The notes below the pieces were generated by a model. That model did no database searches. It saw only the letters and a list, made by a program, of their open reading frames with translations, and was not told the origin of the DNA. From CAYWXK01 sp964462515 (GTDB lineage Bacteria; Planctomycetota; Phycisphaerae; Sedimentisphaerales; Anaerobacaceae), in assembly GCA_964462515.1 (NCBI GenBank), contig CAYWXK010000057.1:1-21666 (forward strand): 21,666 nt of DNA. Direction: 5' to 3'. Every line of letters starts with the position of its first letter. Positions within the stretch are counted from its first letter, which is position 1. Made by a program: the position numbers and the translations under genes. Shown here in pieces: positions 1-8,006 of this stretch.

Positions 1-57
1 TGGATTAGTATGAACCGAATTTTTGTAATTCTTTCAACGCAAAAAGGAGGTATTTAT

Positions 58-1404
58 ATGTCTATTACGCGTCGCAATTTTCTGAAAAGTTCGGTCGCTG
101 CGGGTCTGGCCTTCGGATTTCCTAACATACTAACAGCCGAAATTGATAAAAAATACCGGACTGCTCTTATCGGCAGCGGCTGGTGGGGAATGAACATCGG
201 ACGTGTTGCAGCAAAGTCAGGCGAGTGCAAAATGGTCGCCTTGTGCGATGTTGACAGTAATTTCCTTGACCCTGCTGCTGATGAAATGGAAAAGCTCACC
301 GGCGAAAAACCAAAAAAGTATAAAGACTATCGTGAGCTTCTCGAAAAAGAAAAGCCGGACATTGCAATTGTGGCCACGCCCGACCACTGGCATCCTCTGA
401 TTATGATTGCCGCGGTCAAGTCGGGTGCGCACGTCTATGTTGAGAAGCCCATAAGCCATACAATTATGGAAGGCCTGGCAATGGTCAATGCCGCTCGCGC
501 CGCCAACCGTGTCGTTCAGGTTGGAACACATCGGCGTATTTCGCCTCACAATGTATCCGGACGAGAGTTTATCCGGTCAGGCAAGGCAGGGAAAATAGGA
601 ATGGTTCGTGCCTTTGTTCATTATGGCGGCGGGCCGGAAAGACCTCGCAAAAATGTCGAGCCGCCTGAGGGACTGAACTGGGATATGTGGTGTGGTCCCG
701 GCCCTCTGCGTCCTTATAACGGCGACCCAAAAAGTCCGTGGGGCGGCGGTATTCACCCCAGAGGCTTCCGAAGCTATCTCGACTACGCCAACGGAACTCT
801 CGGCGACTGGGGGGTCCACTGGATGGACCAAATACTCTGGATTATGGAGGAGAAATGGCCTCGCACAGTATATTCTACCGGCGGGCGACCAATCAGAGGA
901 CCGGCGATACTGACCAAAGAAGAGCAGACCTGTGACGCTCCCGACCATCAGGTTGCGGTGTTTGAATTTGAGGGCTTTACGGTTTCCTGGGAGCATCGAC
1001 AGTTTGCAGGCAACAACGCTGAGAAGGGTGAAAGTGTCGGCTGCTATTTCTACGGCACTGAAGGCACGTTCCATATGGGCTGGATAGATGGCTGGACGTT
1101 CTATCCTGTTGATAGAAACAAGCCGGTCATTCACGAAGCCCCGAAACTGCATGAGCCGGACCAGCAGAATATACCTGAACTGTGGGCGGACTTTCTTAGC
1201 GCCATTAAGAGCGGCAAGCGTCCCGTATCCGACATCGAGGAAATACATCGTTCCACCAATATGAGTCTGCTTGGGATGCTTTCATATAAGCTTGGCCGAA
1301 GCGTTAAATGGGACGGCGAAAAGGAAGTTATCATCGGCGACCCTGAAGCTAACAAGTTGCTCCGCCGTGATTACCGCAAGCCCTGGGTCTATCCTGAGGT
1401 TTAG
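58..1404 (+). CDS. Tat-exported Gfo/Idh/MocA-family oxidoreductase
   Basis: Predicted NAD(P)-dependent sugar or inositol dehydrogenase-like protein of 448 residues. The start at 58 is preferred over an in-frame ATG at 10 because AGGAGG lies at 45-50, 7 nt upstream, and because it places a twin-arginine motif (RRNFLK, residues 5-10) at the N-terminus followed by a hydrophobic stretch, as expected for Tat export. The Rossmann nucleotide loop GSGWWG is at 39-44 and the family EKP motif at 129-131; a GDWGVHWMD segment further on fits the substrate-binding alpha/beta domain. Tat-exported Gfo/Idh proteins are numerous in Planctomycetota and usually linked to carbohydrate turnover, which suits the convergent GH38-like gene. 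The substrate cannot be read from sequence. Family assignment is secure, exact reaction unknown. Confidence 0.93.
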   Translation: MSITRRNFLKSSVAAGLAFGFPNILTAEIDKKYRTALIGSGWWGMNIGRVAAKSGECKMVALCDVDSNFLDPAADEMEKLTGEKPKKYKDYRELLEKEKPDIAIVATPDHWHPLIMIAAVKSGAHVYVEKPISHTIMEGLAMVNAARAANRVVQVGTHRRISPHNVSGREFIRSGKAGKIGMVRAFVHYGGGPERPRKNVEPPEGLNWDMWCGPGPLRPYNGDPKSPWGGGIHPRGFRSYLDYANGTLGDWGVHWMDQILWIMEEKWPRTVYSTGGRPIRGPAILTKEEQTCDAPDHQVAVFEFEGFTVSWEHRQFAGNNAEKGESVGCYFYGTEGTFHMGWIDGWTFYPVDRNKPVIHEAPKLHEPDQQNIPELWADFLSAIKSGKRPVSDIEEIHRSTNMSLLGMLSYKLGRSVKWDGEKEVIIGDPEANKLLRRDYRKPWVYPEV

Positions 1405-1463
1405 GATAAGCTAAAAATTCAATACTAAATCCACTGCACCCCGATATGTCGATAGACATCATC

Positions 1464-1485
1464 GAGTCCCAATACATTGGGACTC
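1464..1485. terminator. Terminator-like hairpin between convergent genes
   Basis: A perfect 9-bp stem (GAGTCCCAA / TTGGGACTC) with a 4-nt loop lies midway between the convergent Gfo/Idh and GH38 genes. A smaller hairpin (ATGTC-GATA-GACAT, 1446-1459) sits just before it. There is no immediate T-tract on either strand, although CTTTTT follows about 13 nt later on the plus strand. It is best read as a bidirectional stop or RNA 3'-end stabiliser. Confidence 0.5.
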
Positions 1486-1522
1486 CTTACAATGACACTT
1501 TTTACACGTTTTCAACAGGGCA

Positions 1523-4500
1523 CTATTGTGTTTGAAGGCGAATCGTGGTTATCCCTCGTGCGTTAATCGACACTACGACACTGTGCTCAGCAAAAGATAA
1601 GTCCCCGACATCTTTTTCAACCAAATTTGTCTTCTGAGCCTTTTTAATAACTAAATGAGGCAATGTCAACGTAGCCGTAACTTCTTTGCCTTCAGTTTCA
1701 ATAAGTCGGGCGATTATTCCACTCCCATCTTCAGCCTTTTTTAGCGCCAACAGAAAGACGTTTGGCTTATCAATCTGACACAGACCCATACTTGAGCGGA
1801 GCGTTCCCTGCCTTTTGCCGTCTATGGATATGGGAATAAGCGGATTGCATATAGCCCAGCCAAAATCACGTGCGAGGTCTTGTTTCAGCCCTGCTTTGTG
1901 TGTGGTTAACGAATAGCGAAATAACATATCGCCCTGCTGGACCGGCTGAAAGTTCGTGCGGAAATTACTGTCTAAAACAAACGAGTAGATATGGCCTTTG
2001 ATAAGTTCGTTTTGCTTAACAAACTCACGGCCGAAATCGGGCGGTGTTACGCCGTGATGTGCCTGCGAGACATAACAGGGCCAAAGTCCGCCAAACTCCA
2101 ACAAATGCGACTCAATACAAGATAATGTTACGCCAAAATCGTCATCTGAAACATCTGCCCAGTGTTGCACCGAATAATAGTTGGAGTTCGAGCCTGGAAA
2201 TTGGTCCCGCAACGGCTCAATCACCGAGTCAGAACCTTCAAACCGGAAATCAGGCTTATTTACCGCGAATGGAAATGCAAAATAAATCTCCAGAAGCGGC
2301 GTAGAATCCTTCAAAATCCGATTCTCAAAATCAATCCGTTTAATCTTGTCATACAAAATAATTTCTTGAACTAACTGCGGGCATCCAGCACCCGAACTTT
2401 TTGCCACAACGCTTCCATAGATAGGGCCATTCTGACCTTTCAGAATCTCCGCGCTCTTTGGCCCTTCCTGTCTACTGCTCTGCACCCACCGTGCGACAAA
2501 CTGATTCAATTTATGCGGCGCATCTTTATCAACAAGCTCCCGTGAAATCTCCTTATCGTAGATACTCTCCACGCCGCCGGTTTGCGAATCCAGAGTAACT
2601 TTGAAAAAGCGCCCCTCCAAACTCGTCCCATCTACATTGACACTGCTTTCAAAGAAAGGTGCTTTCTCTTGCGGCATTAACCGATAGGTCTTGTAACCCA
2701 CGGAGGGGACATCTTCCGCTACAAAAACCATCTCTAAAAGCTCCTGCTGCTCGAATTGCCCCCTTGCATACCGATACGCTGCGTATGGTGCGGCTGCCAG
2801 AGGCCCGCTTAGCTCAACAATTTGATACGGCACCTTTTGGCCCGTCTGTTGGTCGATAAGGTCAAAAGGCTCTTTGTGAGCAAAACGGCTTACCCGCACC
2901 ACATCCGTCCTTTGAATCGAAAGCGGATTAAAGACAACAATGTGCGGCCCTTGCTCCGTAAGCTCAATCTTATCGGCAATCTTTTCAAGACTCTCGAACA
3001 AAATCGATTCTGCCAGGCCTGCTGCCTTATACGCATACAGACTTTTATCCGCCCAGCTCCAGTCCTGGACCTTTCCTGCCGGATAATCCTTCCCCCAGGT
3101 ATGCTCATCGTAAAGCAGCATACTATCATACGCCTGCCGGATTTTCTCGGCTGGATAAGCGTAACCGCCAACCAACGAAGCAATGGTTGCAAATTTTTCT
3201 GCACAGAGCAATCTATCGTGTGTGATTCGATTTATGCCCGTTTCCTTGGCAGTCGAGGTGGCGCCAACAACATAATCCGTATCAGGCAGCTCGCCCCTAA
3301 AAGTCCGCACATCTTTGCATTGCTTTTCGAGCTGGTCAAAAAACATCGAGTTCGTGGCAACAAAAAGTTTAGGGTAGGCCCATCGGCTGTTCCACTCCTT
3401 GACGATATGACTTATCTTGACATCGGGCGGATAATTATCAACGCCGTTATGTATATACCGCACAACATCAAACGGGCAGCCTTGTTTCTGAAGCGTTTTG
3501 AGCATTCCGGGAAGATTATCCATCACCTCTTTGTAGGAATGTGGACCGGTTACATCGTGAAAAAATCCGTAGCTGCCCTGGTAATACACCAGCACCGATT
3601 CTCCATCCGGCCCCTGCCATCGGAATGCGTCCGGCCTGCCATATCGTAATATCGCGGACTCATCCCAGAAGGTATGTATGTCACTTCTGCCCCATTCAAA
3701 ATAAGTCGGCAAGCCGGCAAAAAAATACTTCACGCCTGCCCCCGCAAGCACCGTAGGCAAACCCCAGCTTAAGCCGGGAATATCGACAATACAGCCCGTG
3801 CGAATCTGCCCGCCAAACATCCGTTTGAGGCGAAACGATGGATACATCAAACGAATAAGCTCCTCGTGGCCGCACAAGCAGCTTATCTCGTTGCCGAAAA
3901 GAGCGCTTACTTCAATCCTGCCTTTTTTGATATATTTGCCGAGCTTGTCAACGGTTTCTTTGGGTCTATTTTCGATAAAATGCTGGACCGACCAGGTTCC
4001 TTCAATTGTATATCTATATTTTGATTCGTCCGGCCAATCTTTTGTCTGGTCGCAGAAACGCAGAACATCATCATAGAAGCCGTCGTATCTGTGCAGAACG
4101 TTTTCAATTGAGTCCGTGTAGCCCAAATCGTGATGCGTAATAGGGACTATATATACTTTCCAATATCGACACCTCTGGTCGGCGGCAGGCCAGGTAACTT
4201 CAAGGCGGTCCTGCACCTTCTTATTTGCCTTGAGAACAAACTGAACTTGTGTCGGCTTATCTATATCCGGGTGGTTCGACAGGCTCACCATCCCGAGCAA
4301 AGTCGAGGGAATTGAGGGCCGCAAAGTATTCTTACCCTTTTCTATCCTACCCAGTGCAGTAGTTTTACTTGCAGAACCAAACTTTATCTCCAGGCTGGCT
4401 TTCATAGGCTCTGATTTATTTTCAATTACGACCTCTACTACTTGTTCAAGTGCCCCTTTGTCTTCAACAAAAAAGACTGTTGGCTCAATAGATATAAAAC

Positions 4501-4672
4501 TCATCCGTCGAGGAGCGGCCTCGCCGCGACTGAATGATTCATTAGGCTCCTGGCCCCTTACATAATGGGAGCCACGAAGGCACAAAGACACAAAGAAAAA
4601 TGTAATATATATAAGTTTAGTGCCTTGGTGTCTTAGTGGCTCCATTTTGCTAACAAAATTGTCCTCAAACAT
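1523..4672 (-). CDS. Exported GH38-like alpha-mannosidase family protein
   Basis: Large glycoside hydrolase of about 1049 residues. The start at 4672 is chosen because AGGAGG precedes it by about 5 nt; an in-frame ATG at 4699 lacks such a site. The catalytic domain shows the GH38 zinc pattern: HHDLGYTD (residues 180-187, H-x-D), the probable nucleophile Asp297 in VDIPGLSWG, and a His in DEHTWG (about 524). The family cleaves alpha-mannosidic bonds with retention, using zinc. The C-terminal half resembles the beta-sandwich domains of GH38. Two oddities: residues about 11-35, including the hydrophobic stretch that should serve as signal peptide, are encoded by a palindromic dispersed repeat; and residues 123-135 are encoded by a second palindrome. 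Sugar specificity is inferred only from family. Confidence 0.85.
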   Translation of the reverse strand: MFEDNFVSKMEPLRHQGTKLIYITFFFVSLCLRGSHYVRGQEPNESFSRGEAAPRRMSFISIEPTVFFVEDKGALEQVVEVVIENKSEPMKASLEIKFGSASKTTALGRIEKGKNTLRPSIPSTLLGMVSLSNHPDIDKPTQVQFVLKANKKVQDRLEVTWPAADQRCRYWKVYIVPITHHDLGYTDSIENVLHRYDGFYDDVLRFCDQTKDWPDESKYRYTIEGTWSVQHFIENRPKETVDKLGKYIKKGRIEVSALFGNEISCLCGHEELIRLMYPSFRLKRMFGGQIRTGCIVDIPGLSWGLPTVLAGAGVKYFFAGLPTYFEWGRSDIHTFWDESAILRYGRPDAFRWQGPDGESVLVYYQGSYGFFHDVTGPHSYKEVMDNLPGMLKTLQKQGCPFDVVRYIHNGVDNYPPDVKISHIVKEWNSRWAYPKLFVATNSMFFDQLEKQCKDVRTFRGELPDTDYVVGATSTAKETGINRITHDRLLCAEKFATIASLVGGYAYPAEKIRQAYDSMLLYDEHTWGKDYPAGKVQDWSWADKSLYAYKAAGLAESILFESLEKIADKIELTEQGPHIVVFNPLSIQRTDVVRVSRFAHKEPFDLIDQQTGQKVPYQIVELSGPLAAAPYAAYRYARGQFEQQELLEMVFVAEDVPSVGYKTYRLMPQEKAPFFESSVNVDGTSLEGRFFKVTLDSQTGGVESIYDKEISRELVDKDAPHKLNQFVARWVQSSRQEGPKSAEILKGQNGPIYGSVVAKSSGAGCPQLVQEIILYDKIKRIDFENRILKDSTPLLEIYFAFPFAVNKPDFRFEGSDSVIEPLRDQFPGSNSNYYSVQHWADVSDDDFGVTLSCIESHLLEFGGLWPCYVSQAHHGVTPPDFGREFVKQNELIKGHIYSFVLDSNFRTNFQPVQQGDMLFRYSLTTHKAGLKQDLARDFGWAICNPLIPISIDGKRQGTLRSSMGLCQIDKPNVFLLALKKAEDGSGIIARLIETEGKEVTATLTLPHLVIKKAQKTNLVEKDVGDLSFAEHSVVVSINARGITTIRLQTQ
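4268..4306. repeat. Small palindromic repeat inside the GH38 gene
   Basis: Imperfect inverted repeat with nested arms (TCGAC/GTCGA at 4276-4280 and 4302-4306; GCTC/GAGC at 4283-4286 and 4295-4298). It is translated in frame as STLLGMVSLSNHP in the GH38 protein, in the loop before the catalytic domain. The pattern resembles TTCGACAGGCTCA-type palindromes that I recall as dispersed in many environmental bacterial genomes; only this copy is visible here. Confidence 0.5.
4569..4642. repeat. Octamer-based hairpin repeat, copy A (inside GH38 gene)
   Basis: Inverted repeat with about 23-nt arms (19 of 23 positions pair as complements) around an AT-rich centre. Each arm is three octamers of the form NCACNAAG (left: CCACGAAG, GCACAAAG, ACACAAAG). 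It is translated in frame on the minus strand as the N-terminal, signal-peptide region of the GH38 protein. Copy B lies at 4779-4859 with the same octamer pattern and AT-rich core. Confidence 0.8.
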
Positions 4673-4778
4673 TTGGTCCTCCTTTTCAAATTTATCCAAA
4701 ACATTTTCATTGTTGACCGACCGTCATAATAGCCGAATTTCCGGCACTGCACCAGCACCTTTTTGCAAATTTTGAAGT

Positions 4779-4859
4779 GGCCACAAAGGCACAAGGGCAC
4801 AAAGAAAAATTAAAATTAAAAAATATAAGTTAGTTTTAGTGTCTTCGTGCCTTGGTGGC
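4779..4859. repeat. Octamer-based hairpin repeat, copy B (intergenic)
   Basis: Second copy of the element at 4569-4642. The left arm at about 4779-4804 and the right arm at about 4837-4859 carry the same NCACNAAG octamers around an AT-rich core containing ATATAAGTTAG. It lies between the histidine kinase gene and the GH38 start, and may also act as a transcript boundary between them. Confidence 0.8.
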
Positions 4860-4890
4860 AGTGGAAAAAAGGCTTGAGAACCTGTTGAGT

Positions 4891-6861
4891 CTATTTTGCG
4901 GCTAAAACCTTTTTTGCTGGTTCTGAAACCAGCCCGCCAGACGTCCGGCAGGCCAGTGGTAAAAAGATAGTAAACGTCGTGCCACGGTTTAATTCGCTTT
5001 CCACTTCAATCCTGCCGTCGTGCAGAGCCACAATCTTTTTGACAATGGCAAGGCCCAGTCCGGTTCCTGGAATCTGCTTGCCGGAATGGGGAACGCGATA
5101 AAATCTCTCAAATATCTTCGAGAGAGCCTCCTTCGGTATCCCTATACCCGTGTCACTAACCGTTATTACCAGCTCGTCAGCTTTCTGTGGCACGGTCATC
5201 TTGCTCGTCGCGCTGCGCGGACGCAGCGGGGCCGTGTTTTCACGGGCTGGAAGCCCGTGCCACACGCGAATGCAGACTCGGCCTCCCTCAGGCGTGAACT
5301 TAATGGCGTTACCAACCAGATTCGTAATCGCGGATTGAATCTTACCATTGTCGCCGAGCAATCCCGGAAGTCCCTCATCCACATCTATACTCAGTTGAAT
5401 ACCCTTCTTATCTGCTAATGGCTGCAAGGCTGACGATATTTGCCGGACAAGAGTCCCTATATCCACCGGCTCTTGCAGAATCTTAACTGTTCCTGACTCA
5501 AGCCGGGATATCTCCAGAAGCTCTTCAATTAAATTCGCCAGGCGATTTGATTCCTCGTCAATGATGCCTAAGAATTGGTGCCTTGTCTGCTCAGACATAT
5601 CAAAATCATGCAAAATTGTCTCCGTGTATGCTTTTATTGAGGTCAACGGTGTCCGCAGCTCGTGCGATACCGAAGAGATAAAATCGTCTTTCATCCTGTC
5701 GAGCTGGCGCTCTCTGGAGACATCGCGGAAAACCAGAACAATGCCAATTATGCTTCCATCACCTTTAAGGATAGGCGCTGCTATCGTAGAGATTGGATGC
5801 TCAGTGCCATCCATCGCAATAAGAACATCCAAGTCGGCTCCGACTTCAGTTTTTTCGGTTACGAGCACTTTATCAATGAGGCTCTCGGCAGCTTCTCTGG
5901 TATGTTCGTTGACAATATGAAAAAGCTCATCAATGGGTCTATCTTGAACCCGCTCGAATTCCCATCCCGCTAAAGTTTCAGCTACCGCATTGAACAGGAT
6001 AATTCGTTTTTGGGGGTCCACTACAATAACTCCATCGCCCATACTCGAAAAAGTTACCGACAAAAGCTCCTTTTCCGCGTCAACTTCCTCGGTGCGTTCT
6101 TTTACCAGCTCTTTCAGGTTTTTACGATATTTCTTAAGTTTTTCTTCCGTTGCTTTACGTTTTGTGATATCTCGAAGAGATGCTAAATAAGCATCTTTGC
6201 CCTGCCAGCTTGTTTCGACAACCCGCATTTCTGCTACGGCTTTCCCTCCGCGATTGCGAACAATCTCAATCTCAGTCGGACCATCCAAAATAACAGGATA
6301 ACCAAGAGGCTTGCCTAAAAGCTCTTCTGTATCCTGCCCGAAAAGGTTTCGCGCTGCCGGATTGGCAAAAAGCATAGTTCCATTTTTATCTATAACAACA
6401 ATAGCATCGGCGCTTCTATTTATGAGGTTACGATAATTTCTCTCGCTAACCTGCAGCGCCTCCTCCTCACATTTGCGCTCTAAAGCATAAACAATGGTTC
6501 TAACAAGTATGTCTGAAAAAGAGTCCGCCCCTTTAACCAGATAGTCGCTGGCCCCCTTCTTTATGGCATCAATACTTACCTGCTGGTCCTCAAGACCTGT
6601 CAGCATGACAACCGGTATGCAAGGATAGAGCCTGTGAACCATTTCGAATGTCTCAAGGCCGCTGCTATCCGGCAGCCCGAGGTCAAGTAACACCAAGTCA
6701 AAGCTTTCATTCTTAAGACACTCCAATCCTGATGTCAGACTACCAGCCATCTCGACTGCAAATTTCACCGACCGTCTTGACTTCGATAAAGCCATTTTGA
6801 CCAGTCGGCAATAGTCCGCATCATCATCCACCAGCAAAATTTTTATTTCCCTTACCCCCAC
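4891..6861 (-). CDS. Hybrid REC-PAS-PAS sensor histidine kinase
   Basis: Cytosolic two-component kinase of 656 residues with no membrane segment. Order: receiver domain 5-125 (acidic pocket Asp12-14, phospho-acceptor Asp60, Lys110), PAS about 140-235, short coiled coil about 235-265, PAS about 265-385, HisKA with His400 in SHELRTP, and HATPase with N-box around Asn518, DTGIGI 570-575, FERFYR 584-589 and GTGLGL 599-604. The start is GTG at 6861; an in-frame stop lies five codons upstream and no good Shine-Dalgarno is visible. Residues 534-559, between two beta strands of the ATPase domain, are an insertion encoded by nested palindromes, and the C-terminal tail also contains a palindrome. It follows the single-domain regulator gene by 87 nt, probably one operon. 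An N-terminal receiver suggests it is itself phosphorylated in a relay. The signal is unknown. Confidence 0.93.
   Translation of the reverse strand: MGVREIKILLVDDDADYCRLVKMALSKSRRSVKFAVEMAGSLTSGLECLKNESFDLVLLDLGLPDSSGLETFEMVHRLYPCIPVVMLTGLEDQQVSIDAIKKGASDYLVKGADSFSDILVRTIVYALERKCEEEALQVSERNYRNLINRSADAIVVIDKNGTMLFANPAARNLFGQDTEELLGKPLGYPVILDGPTEIEIVRNRGGKAVAEMRVVETSWQGKDAYLASLRDITKRKATEEKLKKYRKNLKELVKERTEEVDAEKELLSVTFSSMGDGVIVVDPQKRIILFNAVAETLAGWEFERVQDRPIDELFHIVNEHTREAAESLIDKVLVTEKTEVGADLDVLIAMDGTEHPISTIAAPILKGDGSIIGIVLVFRDVSRERQLDRMKDDFISSVSHELRTPLTSIKAYTETILHDFDMSEQTRHQFLGIIDEESNRLANLIEELLEISRLESGTVKILQEPVDIGTLVRQISSALQPLADKKGIQLSIDVDEGLPGLLGDNGKIQSAITNLVGNAIKFTPEGGRVCIRVWHGLPARENTAPLRPRSATSKMTVPQKADELVITVSDTGIGIPKEALSKIFERFYRVPHSGKQIPGTGLGLAIVKKIVALHDGRIEVESELNRGTTFTIFLPLACRTSGGLVSEPAKKVLAAK
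4932..4953. repeat. Palindrome in the 3' end of the kinase gene
   Basis: Imperfect inverted repeat, GCCCGCCAGA and TCCGGCAGGC around a CG centre, with 2 mismatches in 10. It is translated as part of the tail after the ATPase domain (ACRTSGGL), where sequence constraint should be low. Confidence 0.4.
5185..5264. repeat. Nested palindromic element inserted in frame in the kinase ATPase domain
   Basis: The element is bounded by a perfect 10-bp inverted repeat (TGTGGCACGG at 5186-5195, CCGTGCCACA at 5255-5264). It contains two perfect hairpins: CGCTGCG/CGCAGCG (5211-5228) and CACGGGCT/AGCCCGTG (5241-5259). It encodes kinase residues 534-559 without breaking the frame. The CACGGGCT-type hairpin resembles one I recall as dispersed in planctomycete-like genomes; that part is from memory. 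Confidence 0.75.
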
Positions 6862-6948
6862 TTTAACGCACCGCTAAAATATATATCAATTTCTTAACCG
6901 CTTGCCCCAGACCGCTGCTTCACACTATAGGATAAATAGGACATCTTC

Positions 6949-7344
6949 TTAGCCAGTTTTCACCTTTTTAGGTTCTTTTAGTTTTTTCCTGATAAGCTCG
7001 CCTAACTGCCTCGGATTAAAAGGTTTGGTAATATAATCATCAGCCCCCAAATCAAGAGCGCGATTTATGTCACTTGCCATTCCTTTGGCCGTCAGCATAA
7101 ACACAGGGATGAGCTCTGTTGTTTTATCATTCTTAAGCTCAGTCAATACTTTCAGGCCATCCATCCCCGGCAGCATCCAATCTAACAATATCACATCAGG
7201 AATTATCTTGCGCGCAAGCTCAAGGCCGCTGGTTCCATCCTCAGCCAGATACACCTCAAAACCGTCCCGTTTCAGGTTGTATTCTACAACTATCCCTATA
7301 TGCGTTTCATCCTCAATTACCAAAACAGTATTTCCTTCGCCCAT
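6949..7344 (-). CDS. Single-domain CheY-like response regulator
   Basis: Stand-alone receiver of 131 residues with all key positions: Glu11/Asp12 acidic pair, phospho-acceptor Asp55 in LLDWMLPG, Thr85 in MLTAKG, and Lys107 in TKPF. There is no output domain, so it probably passes phosphate or acts by protein contact. The start at 7344 follows GTAAGGGG at a sensible distance. It is the first gene of a likely two-gene operon with the hybrid kinase 87 nt downstream, whose own receiver could be a partner in a phosphorelay. Its upstream region holds a long-range 13-bp perfect inverted repeat. A Lys-rich C-terminus (KEPKKVKTG) is unremarkable. Confidence 0.93.
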   Translation of the reverse strand: MGEGNTVLVIEDETHIGIVVEYNLKRDGFEVYLAEDGTSGLELARKIIPDVILLDWMLPGMDGLKVLTELKNDKTTELIPVFMLTAKGMASDINRALDLGADDYITKPFNPRQLGELIRKKLKEPKKVKTG

Positions 7345-7371
7345 AAATAGCCCCTTACAAGCTCTCTATAG

Positions 7372-7476
7372 ACTCCGTTAGAAAACCCCTTCCCCTCGTT
7401 GTAACCCTCAGAAAGACGGCTTTGGTCGTTAGAAGGGAAACTTCTTGTTCTAAAAGGGTCAACTTTCTAACGGAGT
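7372..7476. repeat. Long-range 13-bp inverted repeat upstream of the response regulator
   Basis: ACTCCGTTAGAAA at 7372-7384 is perfectly complementary to TTTCTAACGGAGT at 7464-7476, enclosing 79 nt. If transcribed with the response regulator it would form a closed stem in the 5' leader. Function unknown. Confidence 0.55.
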
Positions 7477-7790
7477 AAACTTTTTTCTGAAACTCGTTAT
7501 AAGACCATCGAATCTATTGGAGCACAATTCCGCCCCGCACCAATTGCTCTGTTTATCGGGACGATTCGTAAATTTCCGTCAAGTCGCGCACAAGCGTTCA
7601 ATTAGTGCGGGATTGTACCAAATACATTAGCATCCAAATTCCACCCCATAGGCAGTTTGACGTAGTATATCTTTTTAAAAAATATCGGCATTTTTCGGCT
7701 ACCAATTTCGTAATGAAACGCTCTTTCTTACAGGAATATTCAGGGTTCCCGTCTATAAGATGAGGCTGGCAGCGAACTTGCGTCCATACA
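7477..7790. other. Gene-free stretch with inverted repeats, no credible ORF
   Basis: This is the middle of an 804-bp gap (7345-8148). It contains an inverted repeat (CCCGCACCAATTG at 7534-7546 against 7599-7611, 12 of 13 complementary) and a weaker nested pair (CGAATC 7509-7514 with GATTCG 7563-7568). A TTG-started 70-codon frame on the minus strand shows no family features. I see no tRNA, tmRNA, RNase P or SRP signature. A small structured RNA is possible but unsupported. Confidence 0.4.
7766..7782 (+). promoter_or_regulatory. Sigma-54-like -24/-12 element upstream of glnA
   Basis: CTGGCAGCGAACTTGCG has GG (7768-7769) and GC (7780-7781) exactly 10 nt apart, and TGGCA-N6-TTGC matches the sigma-54 consensus well. 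It points toward glnA, a classic nitrogen-regulated target, but the start codon is about 370 nt away, implying a long leader. Single short motifs of this kind occur by chance, so this is a candidate only. Confidence 0.35.
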
Positions 7791-7810
7791 AGCGAAAAAC
7801 GTAAAGTCAA

Positions 7811-7833
7811 AACCCCACGTGAAATGTGGGGTT
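7811..7833. other. GC-rich stem-loop in the glnA upstream region
   Basis: A perfect 8-bp stem, AACCCCAC / GTGGGGTT, with a 7-nt loop. On the minus strand it is followed by TTTTGACTTT, so it could be a weak terminator in that direction. On the plus strand no T-tract follows. Confidence 0.45.
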
Positions 7834-7835
7834 AA

Positions 7836-7863
7836 ATATTTAGCCTGCCGTATTATGGCAGGT
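7836..7863. repeat. 28-nt hairpin repeat, copy 1 (upstream of glnA)
   Basis: ATATTTAG followed by the CCTGCC...GGCAGG hairpin (arms 7844-7849 and 7857-7862). It is identical at 26 of 28 positions to 20812-20839, upstream of trxA. In both places a TTGACA hexamer follows within 20-36 nt. Confidence 0.7.
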
Positions 7864-8006
7864 CGTAACTCCTGAACGCATTTGACATTAAACTTTTGAA
7901 ATTCATCTTGCAGTTTTAGGACTCAAGAAGCACAATATCGTCAAGATGCCTGATGGCAAAGATATATGTCATAGAATAAGGCTCACGGTGATATAGCAAG
8001 GTTCTC

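Noticed and set aside
577..1248. 223-codon open frame on the minus strand
   Set aside because: Antisense to the well-supported Gfo/Idh gene; no recognisable features.
2822..3649. 275-codon open frame on the plus strand
   Set aside because: Lies wholly inside the GH38 gene on the opposite strand, has no family motif or ribosome site, and is a shadow of that gene's codon pattern.
4569..4642. CRISPR-like short tandem units
   Set aside because: The octamers are adjacent without spacers and form one hairpin; this is a palindromic repeat, not a CRISPR array.
7598..7810. 70-codon frame on the minus strand in the large gap
   Set aside because: TTG start without a ribosome site, odd composition, overlapped by the sigma-54-like site and inverted repeats.
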